Below, piece after piece: positions 1 through 8,082 of a stretch of 44,263 nucleotides of DNA (its first letter is position 1; each line of letters starts with the position of its first letter). Location of the stretch: positions 1 through 44,263 of IMG/VR virus record IMGVR_UViG_3300028844_005280. One strand, written 5' to 3'. Position numbers and translations under genes: made by a program. A model generated the notes under the pieces. That model searched no databases. It saw only the letters and a program-made list of their open reading frames with translations, and was not told the DNA's origin. The DNA comes from a virus.

Positions 1-1770
1 TCCTGCATAACTCATCTCCTTTTGTAATGCTTCTAGTGTTCGATACAGATAAGGTGTTAGGTCTAACCTTGGGTCTGCCGCCATGGGCAGATCTGGGGCC
101 TGAGGGTGAGGGGTCTGCATCATGCCCCCTACCAAACGAGAAAATTGAGAATACGCTCCCTGTAATTCGTTTACCATCCTGAACGGAAAGCCCGAAAGCA
201 TCTCCGCTCTTTCCTCATCTGTTTTTGATGGGAAAAGATATTTCAGTGCTTCAATGCTATCAACACCTAACTCTTGTAGGTTACGTACAACAATTGAATT
301 ATTCAAAACATCTTGCGTTGATTCTTCATAAACAGGTCCGAGCCAACGCCATTGCATGGTGATGTCGCCGTCTGGGATTAAACCTTTAACACCAGGAGGA
401 ATCATCTTTGCTTCCACGCAAGCCATTAAAAGCTTTTTAAGCATGGCCTCATATTGAACCATTGCTTGGTCATAAGCTTGCTGTTCTTCTGGTCCAGCAT
501 TCTCAGAAGGAGCTACAGGTTTCTCAAATTTTGCAGCTGCAGCTAAGGTGTCTTTAAATAGCTGTTCTTCTTGATAAATAATTAGTTCTAAACAACGACA
601 GATACCATGCGTGTAAATAGAATTAGCTTTTTTCTTGCTTGTTGCAGCAACACGTCCGAATAGTGATTTATACTCAGTTGCAGTCACGCCAGCAGAAATT
701 GATAGCTCATCAACACCACCTAAAGAAGTTAGAATCTCTTCTCTAAACTGGCGTACAAAAGCATTCTGATCACCAGAGATTGCATCAGGAACAATGTAAC
801 CAACTCGATCATTAGGCTCAAGATTTGCAATGACCCGTGGTACACGCATCTGACCATCAAGTCCCCGTGTGATTGGATCCTGTTTAAAAGTGGACCGTGA
901 TAACGGTGCCATACTGGTAAAACCAGAGTTCGCTGCAATAGAAGGACGTTGTGGACCAGAGTCTGAATTACCTGGCTCCATTAAATCTGTCTTAGGTCTA
1001 GACGACAGCAACGTAGGATTACCAAAGAACTGTAAGTTCTTTTTCATGTTGCGTACAAGATCATCATGAGCAACAATATGATTTGCCATCTGATCAAATT
1101 CACCACTGCCATCCATGGTGAATCCCTTGGGATTGTTGAAGATCTCAACGCAGGGAATAAAGCGTAATTGATTAGGAAACTTTTTTGTCTTTCCTGGTAA
1201 TACTGCATTGACATTATCAAAAGACATCTCGCCTTCTGAATGAGTCTCTTCAATTGTATTAGCTTTAATAGATAAACGGATATAACGTTTCTGTCCAGGT
1301 GTATCTCCAGGGGTAGCACCCTGTAAAGAATCCATACCACCAATACCTATATCCTGGTACATGTTGCCCTTACCAGTCTTAACCTTATAGCTATAGATGA
1401 TTACGACTTCTTCTAGCTCACCGTCTACGTTGTAATAAGAACGATACTCATGACTACGGAAATAATAGAGACGATAATTATTTTGAGTAGGTCTAATGTA
1501 GAAAATCCCTTTTCCATCACAGAGAAAATAATCCCAGATCGAGTCAAGTCTTGTATCTAACTTATTGTATTTAACTACTTTGCTAATAAAATCCTTTCGT
1601 TGATTACCGAAGTTATCTTGCGCTGGAAAAAACTCAACACCTTGGCGAATACCAAAGAGCTTCATCTGTGCAATATGACTAGCAACAATACCAGTGTCAA
1701 CATATTGACCGCCATCTCTCTCAATATAAGAGTCGATGATTTCTTTAATGCGGCCAGTTACTTCAGACAT
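1..1770 (-). CDS. Portal protein (partial, C-terminus beyond left edge)
   Basis: The frame is open from an ATG at 1770 down to base 1, giving 590 codons without a stop, so only the C-terminus is missing. It begins MSEVTGRIKEI. The middle contains a long helical stretch (FREEILTSLGGVDELSISAG) and later a WRWLGP segment. This size and style fit phage portal proteins, the dodecameric ring through which DNA is packaged. Its start overlaps by 1 nt the stop of the next small gene, at the end of an operon that also carries the large terminase. No catalytic motif is expected. Portal is the best reading from length, composition and context; I cannot show a domain match. Confidence 0.72.
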   Translation of the reverse strand, partial: MSEVTGRIKEIIDSYIERDGGQYVDTGIVASHIAQMKLFGIRQGVEFFPAQDNFGNQRKDFISKVVKYNKLDTRLDSIWDYFLCDGKGIFYIRPTQNNYRLYYFRSHEYRSYYNVDGELEEVVIIYSYKVKTGKGNMYQDIGIGGMDSLQGATPGDTPGQKRYIRLSIKANTIEETHSEGEMSFDNVNAVLPGKTKKFPNQLRFIPCVEIFNNPKGFTMDGSGEFDQMANHIVAHDDLVRNMKKNLQFFGNPTLLSSRPKTDLMEPGNSDSGPQRPSIAANSGFTSMAPLSRSTFKQDPITRGLDGQMRVPRVIANLEPNDRVGYIVPDAISGDQNAFVRQFREEILTSLGGVDELSISAGVTATEYKSLFGRVAATSKKKANSIYTHGICRCLELIIYQEEQLFKDTLAAAAKFEKPVAPSENAGPEEQQAYDQAMVQYEAMLKKLLMACVEAKMIPPGVKGLIPDGDITMQWRWLGPVYEESTQDVLNNSIVVRNLQELGVDSIEALKYLFPSKTDEERAEMLSGFPFRMVNELQGAYSQFSRLVGGMMQTPHPQAPDLPMAADPRLDLTPYLYRTLEALQKEMSYAG

Positions 1771-1979
1771 TATTTCCCAGATTTTGATTTATACATTCTA
1801 GCAGCTTTACCAGCCTTTTTTGCTTTCTCAGTATTTTGAACAAACTGCTTGCCTTTCCTAGAACCTTCTCGTTTCTTGCGATCAGTGTCTTCCCTCTCTT
1901 CTTTAGAAAGAGAAGCCCAGGCTTTCTTGGGTAGGTAACGCTTGGTCGTACCGTCAGATTGTATTGCTTTATCTGCCAT
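1770..1979 (-). CDS. Small basic protein, 69 aa, conserved phage type
   Basis: Lys/Arg-rich protein starting MADKAIQSDG, with a central KAWASLSKEEREDTDRKK segment followed by GSRKGKQFVQNT. This 'SxEER..TDRKK..GS.KGKQF' pattern recurs in small proteins of aquatic viruses; I know no function. The strong positive charge suggests DNA or RNA contact inside the virion or during packaging. Its stop shares one base with the portal start, so the two are likely translationally coupled. Confidence 0.75.
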   Translation of the reverse strand: MADKAIQSDGTTKRYLPKKAWASLSKEEREDTDRKKREGSRKGKQFVQNTEKAKKAGKAARMYKSKSGK

Positions 1980-1993
1980 GTGTTTTACTATGT

Positions 1994-2272
1994 TTATTGA
2001 AGTGCTTCATTGATGTCATCCATAACATCAATTCCCGCAATTATTTCATCTGCTTTTCGATATAAAAGATTGGGCGTAATGGGTTGTTTTTTGATATTAC
2101 CTGTTTCCATTGATACTTTAAGTTGTCTTCTCGCTTCTGTCGCTAAATCTTGAATATTATTATAGTTAATTTGCCCTGTTGGTTTATGTACTTGTCTGCC
2201 TAGAAGAGGTAAAAGAAGAGCTGAATCGCCTGATTTTTGTGCCGCACTTAAATAACGTCCTGCTAAAGCCAT
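1994..2272 (-). CDS. Small protein with MxLAG[KR] N-terminus (92 aa)
   Basis: An upstream extension is possible, but the start at 2272 gives MALAGRYLSAAQKSG. This matches the N-termini of two neighbours (MGLAGKFL at 2978 and MELAGKWL at 3575), which decides the start. The rest is helical and polar with no recognised domain. It lies between the basic protein and the HEAAH protein. The shared leader suggests a common targeting or assembly role in the virion; function unknown. Confidence 0.7.
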   Translation of the reverse strand: MALAGRYLSAAQKSGDSALLLPLLGRQVHKPTGQINYNNIQDLATEARRQLKVSMETGNIKKQPITPNLLYRKADEIIAGIDVMDDINEALQ

Positions 2273-2288
2273 TGGTTTTCTCCTTGTT

Positions 2289-2978
2289 TTATTGAAGCAT
2301 ACTCCGGCCATATCCAAACTGTCTTTCGATCGCTGGAGCAAAAGATTTATTCATTCTAACAAGTTCATCCATCTCTCCTGGCATTAAAGTAGCTAAGCCA
2401 GGTTTATTAAATGCTTCTTTATATATTGGTGATGCTTGATCGTACTGTCCACCAAACCTATATTCTGCAGGATAGCTAAGCATGGTTGCCCACCCGAGTT
2501 TATTAGGTTCATATCCAGCTTGTTTCATTGCTTCATAAGCAACACCTTGTGCATTAGCTTCTTCCATGAGAGCATATTTGCCAAAGTTTTCGTAGCCAGC
2601 TCGCATTGCTGCTCCAGAATCAACCATTTCTGGAGTCATTCTTGTTCCATATAGTTCCCTACGTTTCTGAACAGCATTTTGACTAGTCGCTAAACTACTT
2701 GGAAAAGCTTGATGAGCTGCTTCATGGGCAGCAACTGTCACGTCGCCAAAAATAGGATCAACATAAGTCGTACCTCCAACGCCATAATTTACTCCTCCTC
2801 CTGAACCCCACATACCCATTCCATCTATACCAGATATAACAGATGGAGCAGGTTGAATCTTAATAGGATTATTTGTTTTGTTTTGCATTAAATTTATTAC
2901 ATTATTCATTTCTTCTGTAGGCACAAAGGCAGTACCTTCACGTTTAAATGCTGGTAGAAACTTTCCTGCTAAACCCAT
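2289..2978 (-). CDS. Putative HEAAH zinc metallopeptidase in the virion operon
   Basis: 229 aa. After the MGLAGKFLPAF leader, residues 81-89 read TVAAHEAAH, an HExxH zinc-binding motif (H85, E86, H89). About 50 residues later comes LMEEANAQ (E139/E140), which could give the third zinc ligand as in gluzincins. A Gly-rich loop (about 52-70) precedes the motif. No signal peptide or membrane segment is seen. HExxH alone occurs by chance, but the hydrophobic context before it and the downstream EE..A pattern make a small protease plausible. Roles could include prohead processing or host envelope entry. The activity is an inference. Confidence 0.55.
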   Translation of the reverse strand: MGLAGKFLPAFKREGTAFVPTEEMNNVINLMQNKTNNPIKIQPAPSVISGIDGMGMWGSGGGVNYGVGGTTYVDPIFGDVTVAAHEAAHQAFPSSLATSQNAVQKRRELYGTRMTPEMVDSGAAMRAGYENFGKYALMEEANAQGVAYEAMKQAGYEPNKLGWATMLSYPAEYRFGGQYDQASPIYKEAFNKPGLATLMPGEMDELVRMNKSFAPAIERQFGYGRSMLQ

Positions 2979-3100
2979 TACTTTTTCTCCATGTATTTAC
3001 CAGCAAGCTTGTCAAGCTTTTTGGCTTGGCTAGCATGCATCTTTGCACTACCTTTTAACTGTTTGGAGATTTTTTTTAAGTCTTTTTTAGAGTGTTTCAT
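2978..3100 (-). CDS. Very small Lys-rich protein (40 aa)
   Basis: Begins MKHSKKDLKK and ends KLAGKYMEKK. The stop shares a base with the start of the HEAAH gene (2978), and the start at 3100 overlaps the end of the next upstream gene by 4 nt. This fits the tight spacing of the operon. Highly basic and probably helical. It carries the LAGK word near its C-terminus. Function unknown. Confidence 0.65.
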   Translation of the reverse strand: MKHSKKDLKKISKQLKGSAKMHASQAKKLDKLAGKYMEKK

Positions 3101-3384
3101 GATCTTTTGTCCTTAGCTTTTTTAGCTGCAGTAGCAGCTTTCTTACCTTTTTCATATTGATCTTTAGTCTGCCAGTCTTCCTTGCCCCACTTCTTTAAAG
3201 ACTTTTGCTTTTTACCTTCTCCACCTTTGTACCCGCCACCAGCTTTCTTATACTCGGAAGCAACGAGCTGTGCCTTACGCGCAGACCACTGACCAGACTT
3301 ACCGCCTTTAGTTCCTTTCATTACACGATCTTTAATCCGTTCGCGCAATCCTGGCTTTGTGTATTTGGAATCGTCTTGTGCCAT
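3097..3384 (-). CDS. DUF5872-like basic protein (95 aa)
   Basis: Contains the sequence signature I associate with DUF5872 proteins of algal and bacterial viruses: KYTKPGLRERIK near the N-terminus, then GGKSGQWSARKAQL, EYKKAGGGYKG and SLKKWGKEDW. The C-terminus is a Lys/Ala tail. The family has no established role; its charge and frequency in viruses suggest nucleic-acid binding or a virion function. It overlaps both neighbours by 1-4 nt. Family assignment is from memory of the motif and has not been searched. Confidence 0.7.
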   Translation of the reverse strand: MAQDDSKYTKPGLRERIKDRVMKGTKGGKSGQWSARKAQLVASEYKKAGGGYKGGEGKKQKSLKKWGKEDWQTKDQYEKGKKAATAAKKAKDKRS

Positions 3385-3575
3385 TAGAACTGTCTTGATG
3401 TGTCAATGTTCGCAAAACCTGAACCTTTTCTTCCAGGAGACGCGAAGAACGAAGATGATGCATTACGCGGTGGACGTGCAGATCTGACGTTCCCTTCTGT
3501 TTGATAGATAGGTACACCTCGATAATCACGTTTTTTAGGTGGTGCTTCTTGTAACCACTTACCTGCTAGTTCCAT
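3384..3575 (-). CDS. Small protein with MxLAG[KR] N-terminus (63 aa)
   Basis: Starts MELAGKWLQEAPPKKRDYRG. This is the third protein in the operon with the M-x-LAG-[KR]-aromatic-L leader. The remainder is polar, rich in Arg, Ser and Pro and probably disordered. The stop overlaps the start of the DUF5872-like gene by one base. Function unknown; the leader may be a shared assembly signal. Confidence 0.65.
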   Translation of the reverse strand: MELAGKWLQEAPPKKRDYRGVPIYQTEGNVRSARPPRNASSSFFASPGRKGSGFANIDTSRQF

Positions 3576-3576
3576 T

Positions 3577-4005
3577 TCAGCTTACGTACTTTGCTTGGAA
3601 GCCAGCACCTGTTGCTGGAAATTGATCGGCTTGACCATATTGGCCGCCGCCATAAAGCCCATTATTTAACTGGGTTTCTTGCTGTTCTAATAATGCTTGT
3701 AACTGCTCCCTTTGCTGTTGCTCATAAAAAGCATCATTAGCTTGACCTAAGTTTGTAGGCTGCCGTCCATCCATCCTGGCCATAGGAGGTAACAGCGGAC
3801 CTACTCTTTTAGGATCAAGAAAAGCGTCCCTCTCTCCTGGAGTAGCTCCTTTATCTATGCCTTTCTGGTATAGTTTTTCTCTCGTCCGTAATTGTCTAAG
3901 CCTCTGAGGATCAAGAGCTGGTGGCATCTGTGCAAGGTAACCTGCATTGCCAATCGTTCCACCTTGAACACCTAGTTGCCCTGGTTGCTGAATATATCTA
4001 CGCAT
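3577..4005 (-). CDS. Gln/Gly-rich hypothetical virion protein (142 aa)
   Basis: Begins MRRYIQQPGQLG. It contains a Gln-rich central helix (EQQQREQLQALLEQQ) and a Gly/Tyr-rich C-terminal part. Low complexity and its place between small structural genes and the AbrB-like gene suggest a minor virion or scaffold component. I do not recognise a family. Confidence 0.65.
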   Translation of the reverse strand: MRRYIQQPGQLGVQGGTIGNAGYLAQMPPALDPQRLRQLRTREKLYQKGIDKGATPGERDAFLDPKRVGPLLPPMARMDGRQPTNLGQANDAFYEQQQREQLQALLEQQETQLNNGLYGGGQYGQADQFPATGAGFQAKYVS

Positions 4006-4026
4006 AACTTTTATAACTATTATGAA

Positions 4027-4206
4027 CTATTCTAAGGGTTCATAACCTGAAGTATCATCTAACGCCGAAATAATAATTCCATTACCTTTTAAATCCCAAG
4101 TCAACAGTTGTCCTTCTTGCCAATCAAGGGTTTCAATGACTTCTTCTGGGATCTGAAAACACAGATCCCCGTTATTGTCTTCTTCTAACTCAATGAAATA
4201 ACTCAT
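4027..4206 (-). CDS. AbrB/MazE-like small transcription regulator (59 aa)
   Basis: The 59-residue product MSYFIELEEDNNGDLCFQ... carries the swapped-hairpin signature: a strand with DLCFQIPEEVIETLDW, then EGQLLTWDLKG and a final strand GIIIS. This is the 'xxIPxxVxxxLgWxxGdxLxw' pattern of AbrB-like DNA-binding proteins, which are frequent in cyanophages. ATGA overlap with the next gene (stop 4203-4205, start 4206) suggests coupling. It probably binds DNA as a dimer; the targets are unknown. The acidic C-terminus (DDTSGYEPLE) is unusual for a DNA binder. Confidence 0.72.
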   Translation of the reverse strand: MSYFIELEEDNNGDLCFQIPEEVIETLDWQEGQLLTWDLKGNGIIISALDDTSGYEPLE

Positions 4207-4427
4207 CTTGTCAAAACCTTTTCAATTAATTTGTCAAGCTTATCATTTATATTATCAAACTCACGATTTAATTTCTCCATCTCTCGGATATAGTCTTGCT
4301 TTAAAACGTATTCAATTGGAAACCTATCGATACGATCTTCAAGAGTACGTAAACGTGCGAAAATTTTTCCGGTTCCCCACCCTACTCCTGTAACGCCTGC
4401 TATTAAAATTGCTACTAAGTGTTCCAT
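4203..4427 (-). CDS. Small membrane protein with coiled coil (holin/XhlA-like shape)
   Basis: 74 aa from the ATG at 4427, which overlaps the terminase stop by one base. A longer frame exists but would run into terminase. Residues 3-20 (HLVAILIAGVTGVGWGTG) form one membrane segment. The C-terminal half is a charged helix with heptad spacing (MEKLNREFDNINDKLDKLI). This one-TM plus coiled-coil layout resembles XhlA-type lysis accessory proteins, and similar short proteins occur in cyanophages. The role in lysis is inferred from shape only. Confidence 0.68.
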   Translation of the reverse strand: MEHLVAILIAGVTGVGWGTGKIFARLRTLEDRIDRFPIEYVLKQDYIREMEKLNREFDNINDKLDKLIEKVLTR

Positions 4428-5953
4428 TAATAATCTAGTTGTAATTTTCCGCGTTTCATAAGACCAGTTACTAACCATACTAATGCGTCCACACAATCAT
4501 CATGGGAGCTAACACCAAAATTAGTTAGTTCTTCAAACATATTCGTAAAATTACGGTATCGATTGAAAACAATTTTACGATCTTCAAACATTCCCATGAT
4601 TCCACGGAAACGTGCCAGCTTATCTGCACGGAAACCTTTGACCGGATGCCAAATTAAGTTATAAAGATTCTCTTCAGTTAAACAAACACGTCTAAAGTCT
4701 GCTTCCAGAGATGCCTGATACTGCACAGCTTCTGACCAAATGTCACATGTATTGTAAGTAGGAAACCAAAGACCGTCTGCTTGTTTACCAATGATTGACC
4801 AGTCATTTAATAATTCTTTTAATGCATCTAACTTTTCTAAATTACCCATTACACGAATTCGACGGTAATCGATAATATGAATCTTGTCTCCAATGCGTCC
4901 ACCCAGGACCATAACCGTGTAGTCATTCTTTTCTTTAATGCCTGCTGATAAGTCAACACCAATACCTAGGCAATCAAATTCAGTTGCAATTTCTGCTTTA
5001 ACTAAAAGTTCAGGTGCAAGAGATAGCTCATTCTGCCTAATGATTTGATTCATGTATTGAAAACTAAAAGCAATTGGTGCTTGTCGTTTCTTTTCTTTTA
5101 GATAAGATAGTGACCACATCTCTGGCCAATACGAAACCTCTTCACCTGTTTCTTCATCATTTAAAATCGCTGACAACACAATTTGCATCCAATTATTCTG
5201 TGGACTAAAAGTTGTTGCATGTATATCATCATGTCGGAATCTGGTACCAAGACAGATTGCCCTGGCTCCTTCAAACATCGTTGGTGCAATAACTGCATTC
5301 CAGTTATCCTGCATCATCTTACGGATATCAGGGTTACCAATATCTGCAGCAGATTTCACAGGGTCATCAATGATAACCAAATGAGAACGTTTAGATGTCA
5401 CTGAACCTTTTAGGCCAGCTGCACATAAAGTGAACTGTTCTTCACCTGTGGTATCAATACCTGCAAACTTATGATCAATCGACCAGTACTCATTCGAGGT
5501 TACGTTCTTTAATAGCTTGACCTTAGGGAAAACGTTTTGATATTTCTTTGATTCAATGATCCTTTTAATCGTTGCTGATTTTGATCTTGCAATATCAACC
5601 GTATAACTTAGGTAAAGGATCTGTAGTGGCTTCTTTGCCATCGTGTGGATACCAATGGCCCATGCCGTATATAAACCTAGTACAGTTGATTTAGCGGACC
5701 CCCTGGGTCCTAGTAAGTCGATGTTAGGGCCAGCGATAGCTGTAAGACACGAGCTATCTTGATTGGTTACCAGTTGTTTGTGCCATTCAAGATGATGTGC
5801 TGCTGGTTTTTTATCCGCTACATATTCACAAAAGAAGCCAAAGTCTTCTCTGGCTTTCTGAAAAATATCCTCCTGATCTGTCTTGCGAATGCGATGGTTA
5901 GCTGCAGCAGCTTTAGCATTCCTGCGATAAGCAAGATGAAGATGAGAAGGCAC
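4427..5953 (-). CDS. terL: Terminase large subunit (TerL)
   Basis: 508 aa packaging motor. The Walker A motif is GPRGSAKST at residues 82-90. Walker B is LVIIDD at about 192-197, followed by a catalytic-region DP. The coupling segment GTRFRHDD follows near 236. The RNase-H-like nuclease begins at GIGVDLSAG (D334) and ends with HDDCVDALVW near the C-terminus, supplying the last acidic ligand. The protein hydrolyses ATP to drive DNA into the prohead via the portal and cuts the concatemer. Full length for the family. No small terminase is obvious; the helical genes just upstream in transcription (6123-7082) are candidates. Confidence 0.93.
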   Translation of the reverse strand: MPSHLHLAYRRNAKAAAANHRIRKTDQEDIFQKAREDFGFFCEYVADKKPAAHHLEWHKQLVTNQDSSCLTAIAGPNIDLLGPRGSAKSTVLGLYTAWAIGIHTMAKKPLQILYLSYTVDIARSKSATIKRIIESKKYQNVFPKVKLLKNVTSNEYWSIDHKFAGIDTTGEEQFTLCAAGLKGSVTSKRSHLVIIDDPVKSAADIGNPDIRKMMQDNWNAVIAPTMFEGARAICLGTRFRHDDIHATTFSPQNNWMQIVLSAILNDEETGEEVSYWPEMWSLSYLKEKKRQAPIAFSFQYMNQIIRQNELSLAPELLVKAEIATEFDCLGIGVDLSAGIKEKNDYTVMVLGGRIGDKIHIIDYRRIRVMGNLEKLDALKELLNDWSIIGKQADGLWFPTYNTCDIWSEAVQYQASLEADFRRVCLTEENLYNLIWHPVKGFRADKLARFRGIMGMFEDRKIVFNRYRNFTNMFEELTNFGVSSHDDCVDALVWLVTGLMKRGKLQLDY

Positions 5954-5986
5954 AATATCTGTTAGGTACGTAAGTTAAATAGTACT

Positions 5987-6130
5987 CTACTTTTTGCCTT
6001 TATGCTTTTTAGCTGCACGTGATGCCTTTAAACCTTTTGTAGCTAATTCTTCTGCTTGTACACCCGCCTCTGAAGCTGCTTTCTTTTTATAATATTCCAG
6101 TAGCTCTAAAGGTACTTTTGTATTATCCAT
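5987..6130 (-). CDS. Small Lys-rich helical protein (47 aa)
   Basis: Reads MDNTKVPLELLEYYKKKAAS and ends RAAKKHKGKK. The start at 6130 overlaps by 8 nt the stop of the next upstream gene. Basic C-terminal tail. No family recognised. It is transcribed just before TerL. Confidence 0.62.
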   Translation of the reverse strand: MDNTKVPLELLEYYKKKAASEAGVQAEELATKGLKASRAAKKHKGKK

Positions 6131-6308
6131 TTTCTTCTTCTGTTTTTTGATTTAATAACTGTTGAAATAACTCAATGTTTTGACCTTCTACATCAGGGGA
6201 GTTAAGTCCTTGTGCACTTAGCTCACGATTGCGCTCAAGATCCAAAAGCATTTGTTGAATATCTCGTTTATCAAACGGACTATTATTTTGTTGCTCAGGA
6301 TTCAACAT
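6123..6308 (-). CDS. Small acidic Gln/Asn-rich protein (61 aa)
   Basis: MLNPEQQNNSPFDKRDIQQM..., one amphipathic helix (about 16-30) and a polar acidic tail. It sits 8 nt after the 6317-6925 gene in transcription order. Function unknown; a small packaging or scaffold accessory protein is possible. Confidence 0.6.
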   Translation of the reverse strand: MLNPEQQNNSPFDKRDIQQMLLDLERNRELSAQGLNSPDVEGQNIELFQQLLNQKTEEENG

Positions 6309-6316
6309 TTAAAAAA

Positions 6317-6925
6317 TTAATCTTCAAATTGAATTCTAGCCCAGACAGACATTGCTGCTTCTTGTAATGGTCCTTCAATAGGATCATCTTTAAATACTGA
6401 GTTAAGTTCACGGATAGCTCGATCTGCTCCCGCAAGGAGCAGCCCCTTCCTGTCCTTAGAAGAAACAAAAGCATCTACTTGTGCAATCGTTCCACGGATT
6501 TCTTTCTGCATCTGTGCAATACGTGCTACACCAGCATCACGTTTGACAGTATAGTTTTCAATATCTAAACGTAATTTACGTACATCTTCCTGCATCTGTT
6601 CGATTTCATACAGCAAGACTTTTAGGTGATCAGGCTTTGGATAAACCTTTGCCACCCAATCATCTACACAGATAATACTGCCGTCATAACCAAGGAACTT
6701 GGCATAAATATAAACTTGAATAGGAGAAAACGTATCTTCAGCAAAGGCATTAAACGATTCTCTGGAAGCAGAGTCTAAATTATCCAGCCAAATAGCAAAA
6801 GACCGGACATTTATATCAGAATCTGTAGGCTTTTTGAGATTGCTTGTAATCGCGCTCTTCGTCTTTTTCAGAGAAGGTTTGTTGCTGTCGATTAGTTGAT
6901 CTTTGCTCACTTGCGCCTTTTCCAA
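6317..6925 (-). CDS. Helical hypothetical protein near terminase, perhaps the second part of a split gene
   Basis: The longest frame gives 202 aa. From about residue 40 (VRSFAIWLDNLDSASRESF) it looks like a folded protein: a helical domain, then a long coiled coil (YEIEQMQEDVRKLRLDIEN) and a C-terminal domain. The first ~37 residues (Lys/Thr/Ser-rich) are read from DNA that also codes for the end of the 6816-7082 gene in another frame, an overlap of 110 nt. That region looks more natural in the other frame, so the true product may be joined to it by a frameshift. Its position before TerL makes a small-terminase or head-completion role possible. Confidence 0.62.
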   Translation of the reverse strand: MEKAQVSKDQLIDSNKPSLKKTKSAITSNLKKPTDSDINVRSFAIWLDNLDSASRESFNAFAEDTFSPIQVYIYAKFLGYDGSIICVDDWVAKVYPKPDHLKVLLYEIEQMQEDVRKLRLDIENYTVKRDAGVARIAQMQKEIRGTIAQVDAFVSSKDRKGLLLAGADRAIRELNSVFKDDPIEGPLQEAAMSVWARIQFED

Positions 6926-7082
6926 TTGTTTCTCTTTCTTCGTCGCCAGCTTTTTCCATCTTACCTAAAGAAAAATCATAGGCAACTTGCGCTGCCTTTT
7001 TATACTGGTCAATATCAAACCAGTCGTCATTTGCATAGGTATCATCTATTCCTGAAGCAGGAGGTGTTGCACCGACGACCAT
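6816..7082 (-). CDS. Acidic/Gln-rich protein (88 aa), likely N-terminal part of a split gene
   Basis: MVVGATPPASGIDDTYANDD then WFDIDQYKKAAQVAYDFSLG, then a charged Gln-rich helix ending ERDYKQSQKAYRF and TGA. The stop is followed in the +1 frame by DINVRSFAIWLDNL of the next protein, which would read as a natural continuation. The P-site codon before the stop is TTC, and an AAA codon lies a few codons upstream. Either a +1 frameshift or two overlapping genes is possible. Function unknown. Confidence 0.6.
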   Translation of the reverse strand: MVVGATPPASGIDDTYANDDWFDIDQYKKAAQVAYDFSLGKMEKAGDEERETIGKGASEQRSTNRQQQTFSEKDEERDYKQSQKAYRF

Positions 7083-7117
7083 GATTTTCCTTTAAATAAA
7101 AGTGTTAACTAAGGCTA

Positions 7118-7294
7118 CTAGAAGTTGCTCATCATGGAAGCAAGACCTTGGCTGTAGATGTCACGACGACCTTCTACAGATTTTTGGCGTTGCTGACGCT
7201 TTTTAGAACCTTCTAACCTATCAAGCAATGCTTGAAAATCAGCTAAAGGTATAGATGCGTCACCTTCATAAGTACCACCGGCAGAACTTGTCAT
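7118..7294 (-). CDS. Small hypothetical protein (58 aa)
   Basis: MTSSAGGTYEGDASIPLADF... followed by a basic Gln/Arg-rich helix (SKKRQQRQKSVEGRRDIYS) and a C-terminus GLASMMSNF. It lies in the gap between the 7342 and 7082 genes on the same strand. No family recognised; probably a minor virion or packaging-associated protein. Confidence 0.6.
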   Translation of the reverse strand: MTSSAGGTYEGDASIPLADFQALLDRLEGSKKRQQRQKSVEGRRDIYSQGLASMMSNF

Positions 7295-7341
7295 TTTTAC
7301 AAAAACGATTATGTTTTAATTATACTATCAAGTAAACTTTA

Positions 7342-8070
7342 TTAACTCCAGAAACCTGACATCAAGGACCCAAAGATATTCGCATCTCGATTACGGGAGG
7401 CGACATCACGTTCAGTTGCACCTTGTAAACGGGTATTCTCTAGTTGATACTGACCCGTTAAATTTGTATTAGCGAGTCCATACTCACCACGTACAGCTTC
7501 CGCCTCTTTTGCCCCAGAGTTCACGATTTCCTGTAACGCCAATCCAAAGTTACCTTGAATCTTTGCTACCTCATTTTTTGATAACCGATCTGTATCAGCT
7601 ACATATTTACTAGTACGTTCCTGTGACTCTGAAGAAAAAATGCTTGCATCTTTTGCGGCATCTGCTCCATACATCTGCCACTTCGCTGTACTATCAGCGG
7701 CATAGTTATTAGATGCATTAATTAAACGTTGGATATTGGCATTTGCGTTTGATTGGGCAGCAATACGATCTAAAGCAAATTGCTGATCTCGCTGTGCATT
7801 GGATTCGGCTATCTCAGCACCAGACGCTCCACCGCGATTTGCTATGACACTCTTACTAAAGTCAACGTTATTACTAGAAAGCTCATCATATAAACCATCC
7901 TGACCTCCGGCTTTATTGCCTTCGGCTAGCTTGTCAGGATTAGCATTTAAATAATCCAGGATTTCTTGGTTACTGTAACCCTGTTGCTTAGCAATTTGGG
8001 TATCGTAATGGCCAAAGTCTGAGCCTTGGCCATACTGACTTGCAATTTCGGATAAAGATTGTCTTGACAT
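7342..8070 (-). CDS. Virion-type protein with N-terminal repeat domain shared with 40723-41388
   Basis: 242 aa. Residues ~5-75 (SLSEIASQYGQGSDFGHYD, then QGYSNQEILDYLNANP and LYDELSSNNV) have a clear paralogue in the protein at 40723-41388. The second half is Ala/Asn/Gln-rich helix with many spaced Ala and Thr residues (residues ~90-230), ending FGSLMSGFWS. This suggests an elongated internal or tail-associated protein. Function unknown. Confidence 0.66.
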   Translation of the reverse strand: MSRQSLSEIASQYGQGSDFGHYDTQIAKQQGYSNQEILDYLNANPDKLAEGNKAGGQDGLYDELSSNNVDFSKSVIANRGGASGAEIAESNAQRDQQFALDRIAAQSNANANIQRLINASNNYAADSTAKWQMYGADAAKDASIFSSESQERTSKYVADTDRLSKNEVAKIQGNFGLALQEIVNSGAKEAEAVRGEYGLANTNLTGQYQLENTRLQGATERDVASRNRDANIFGSLMSGFWS

Positions 8071-8082
8071 AATTAAACTCCG

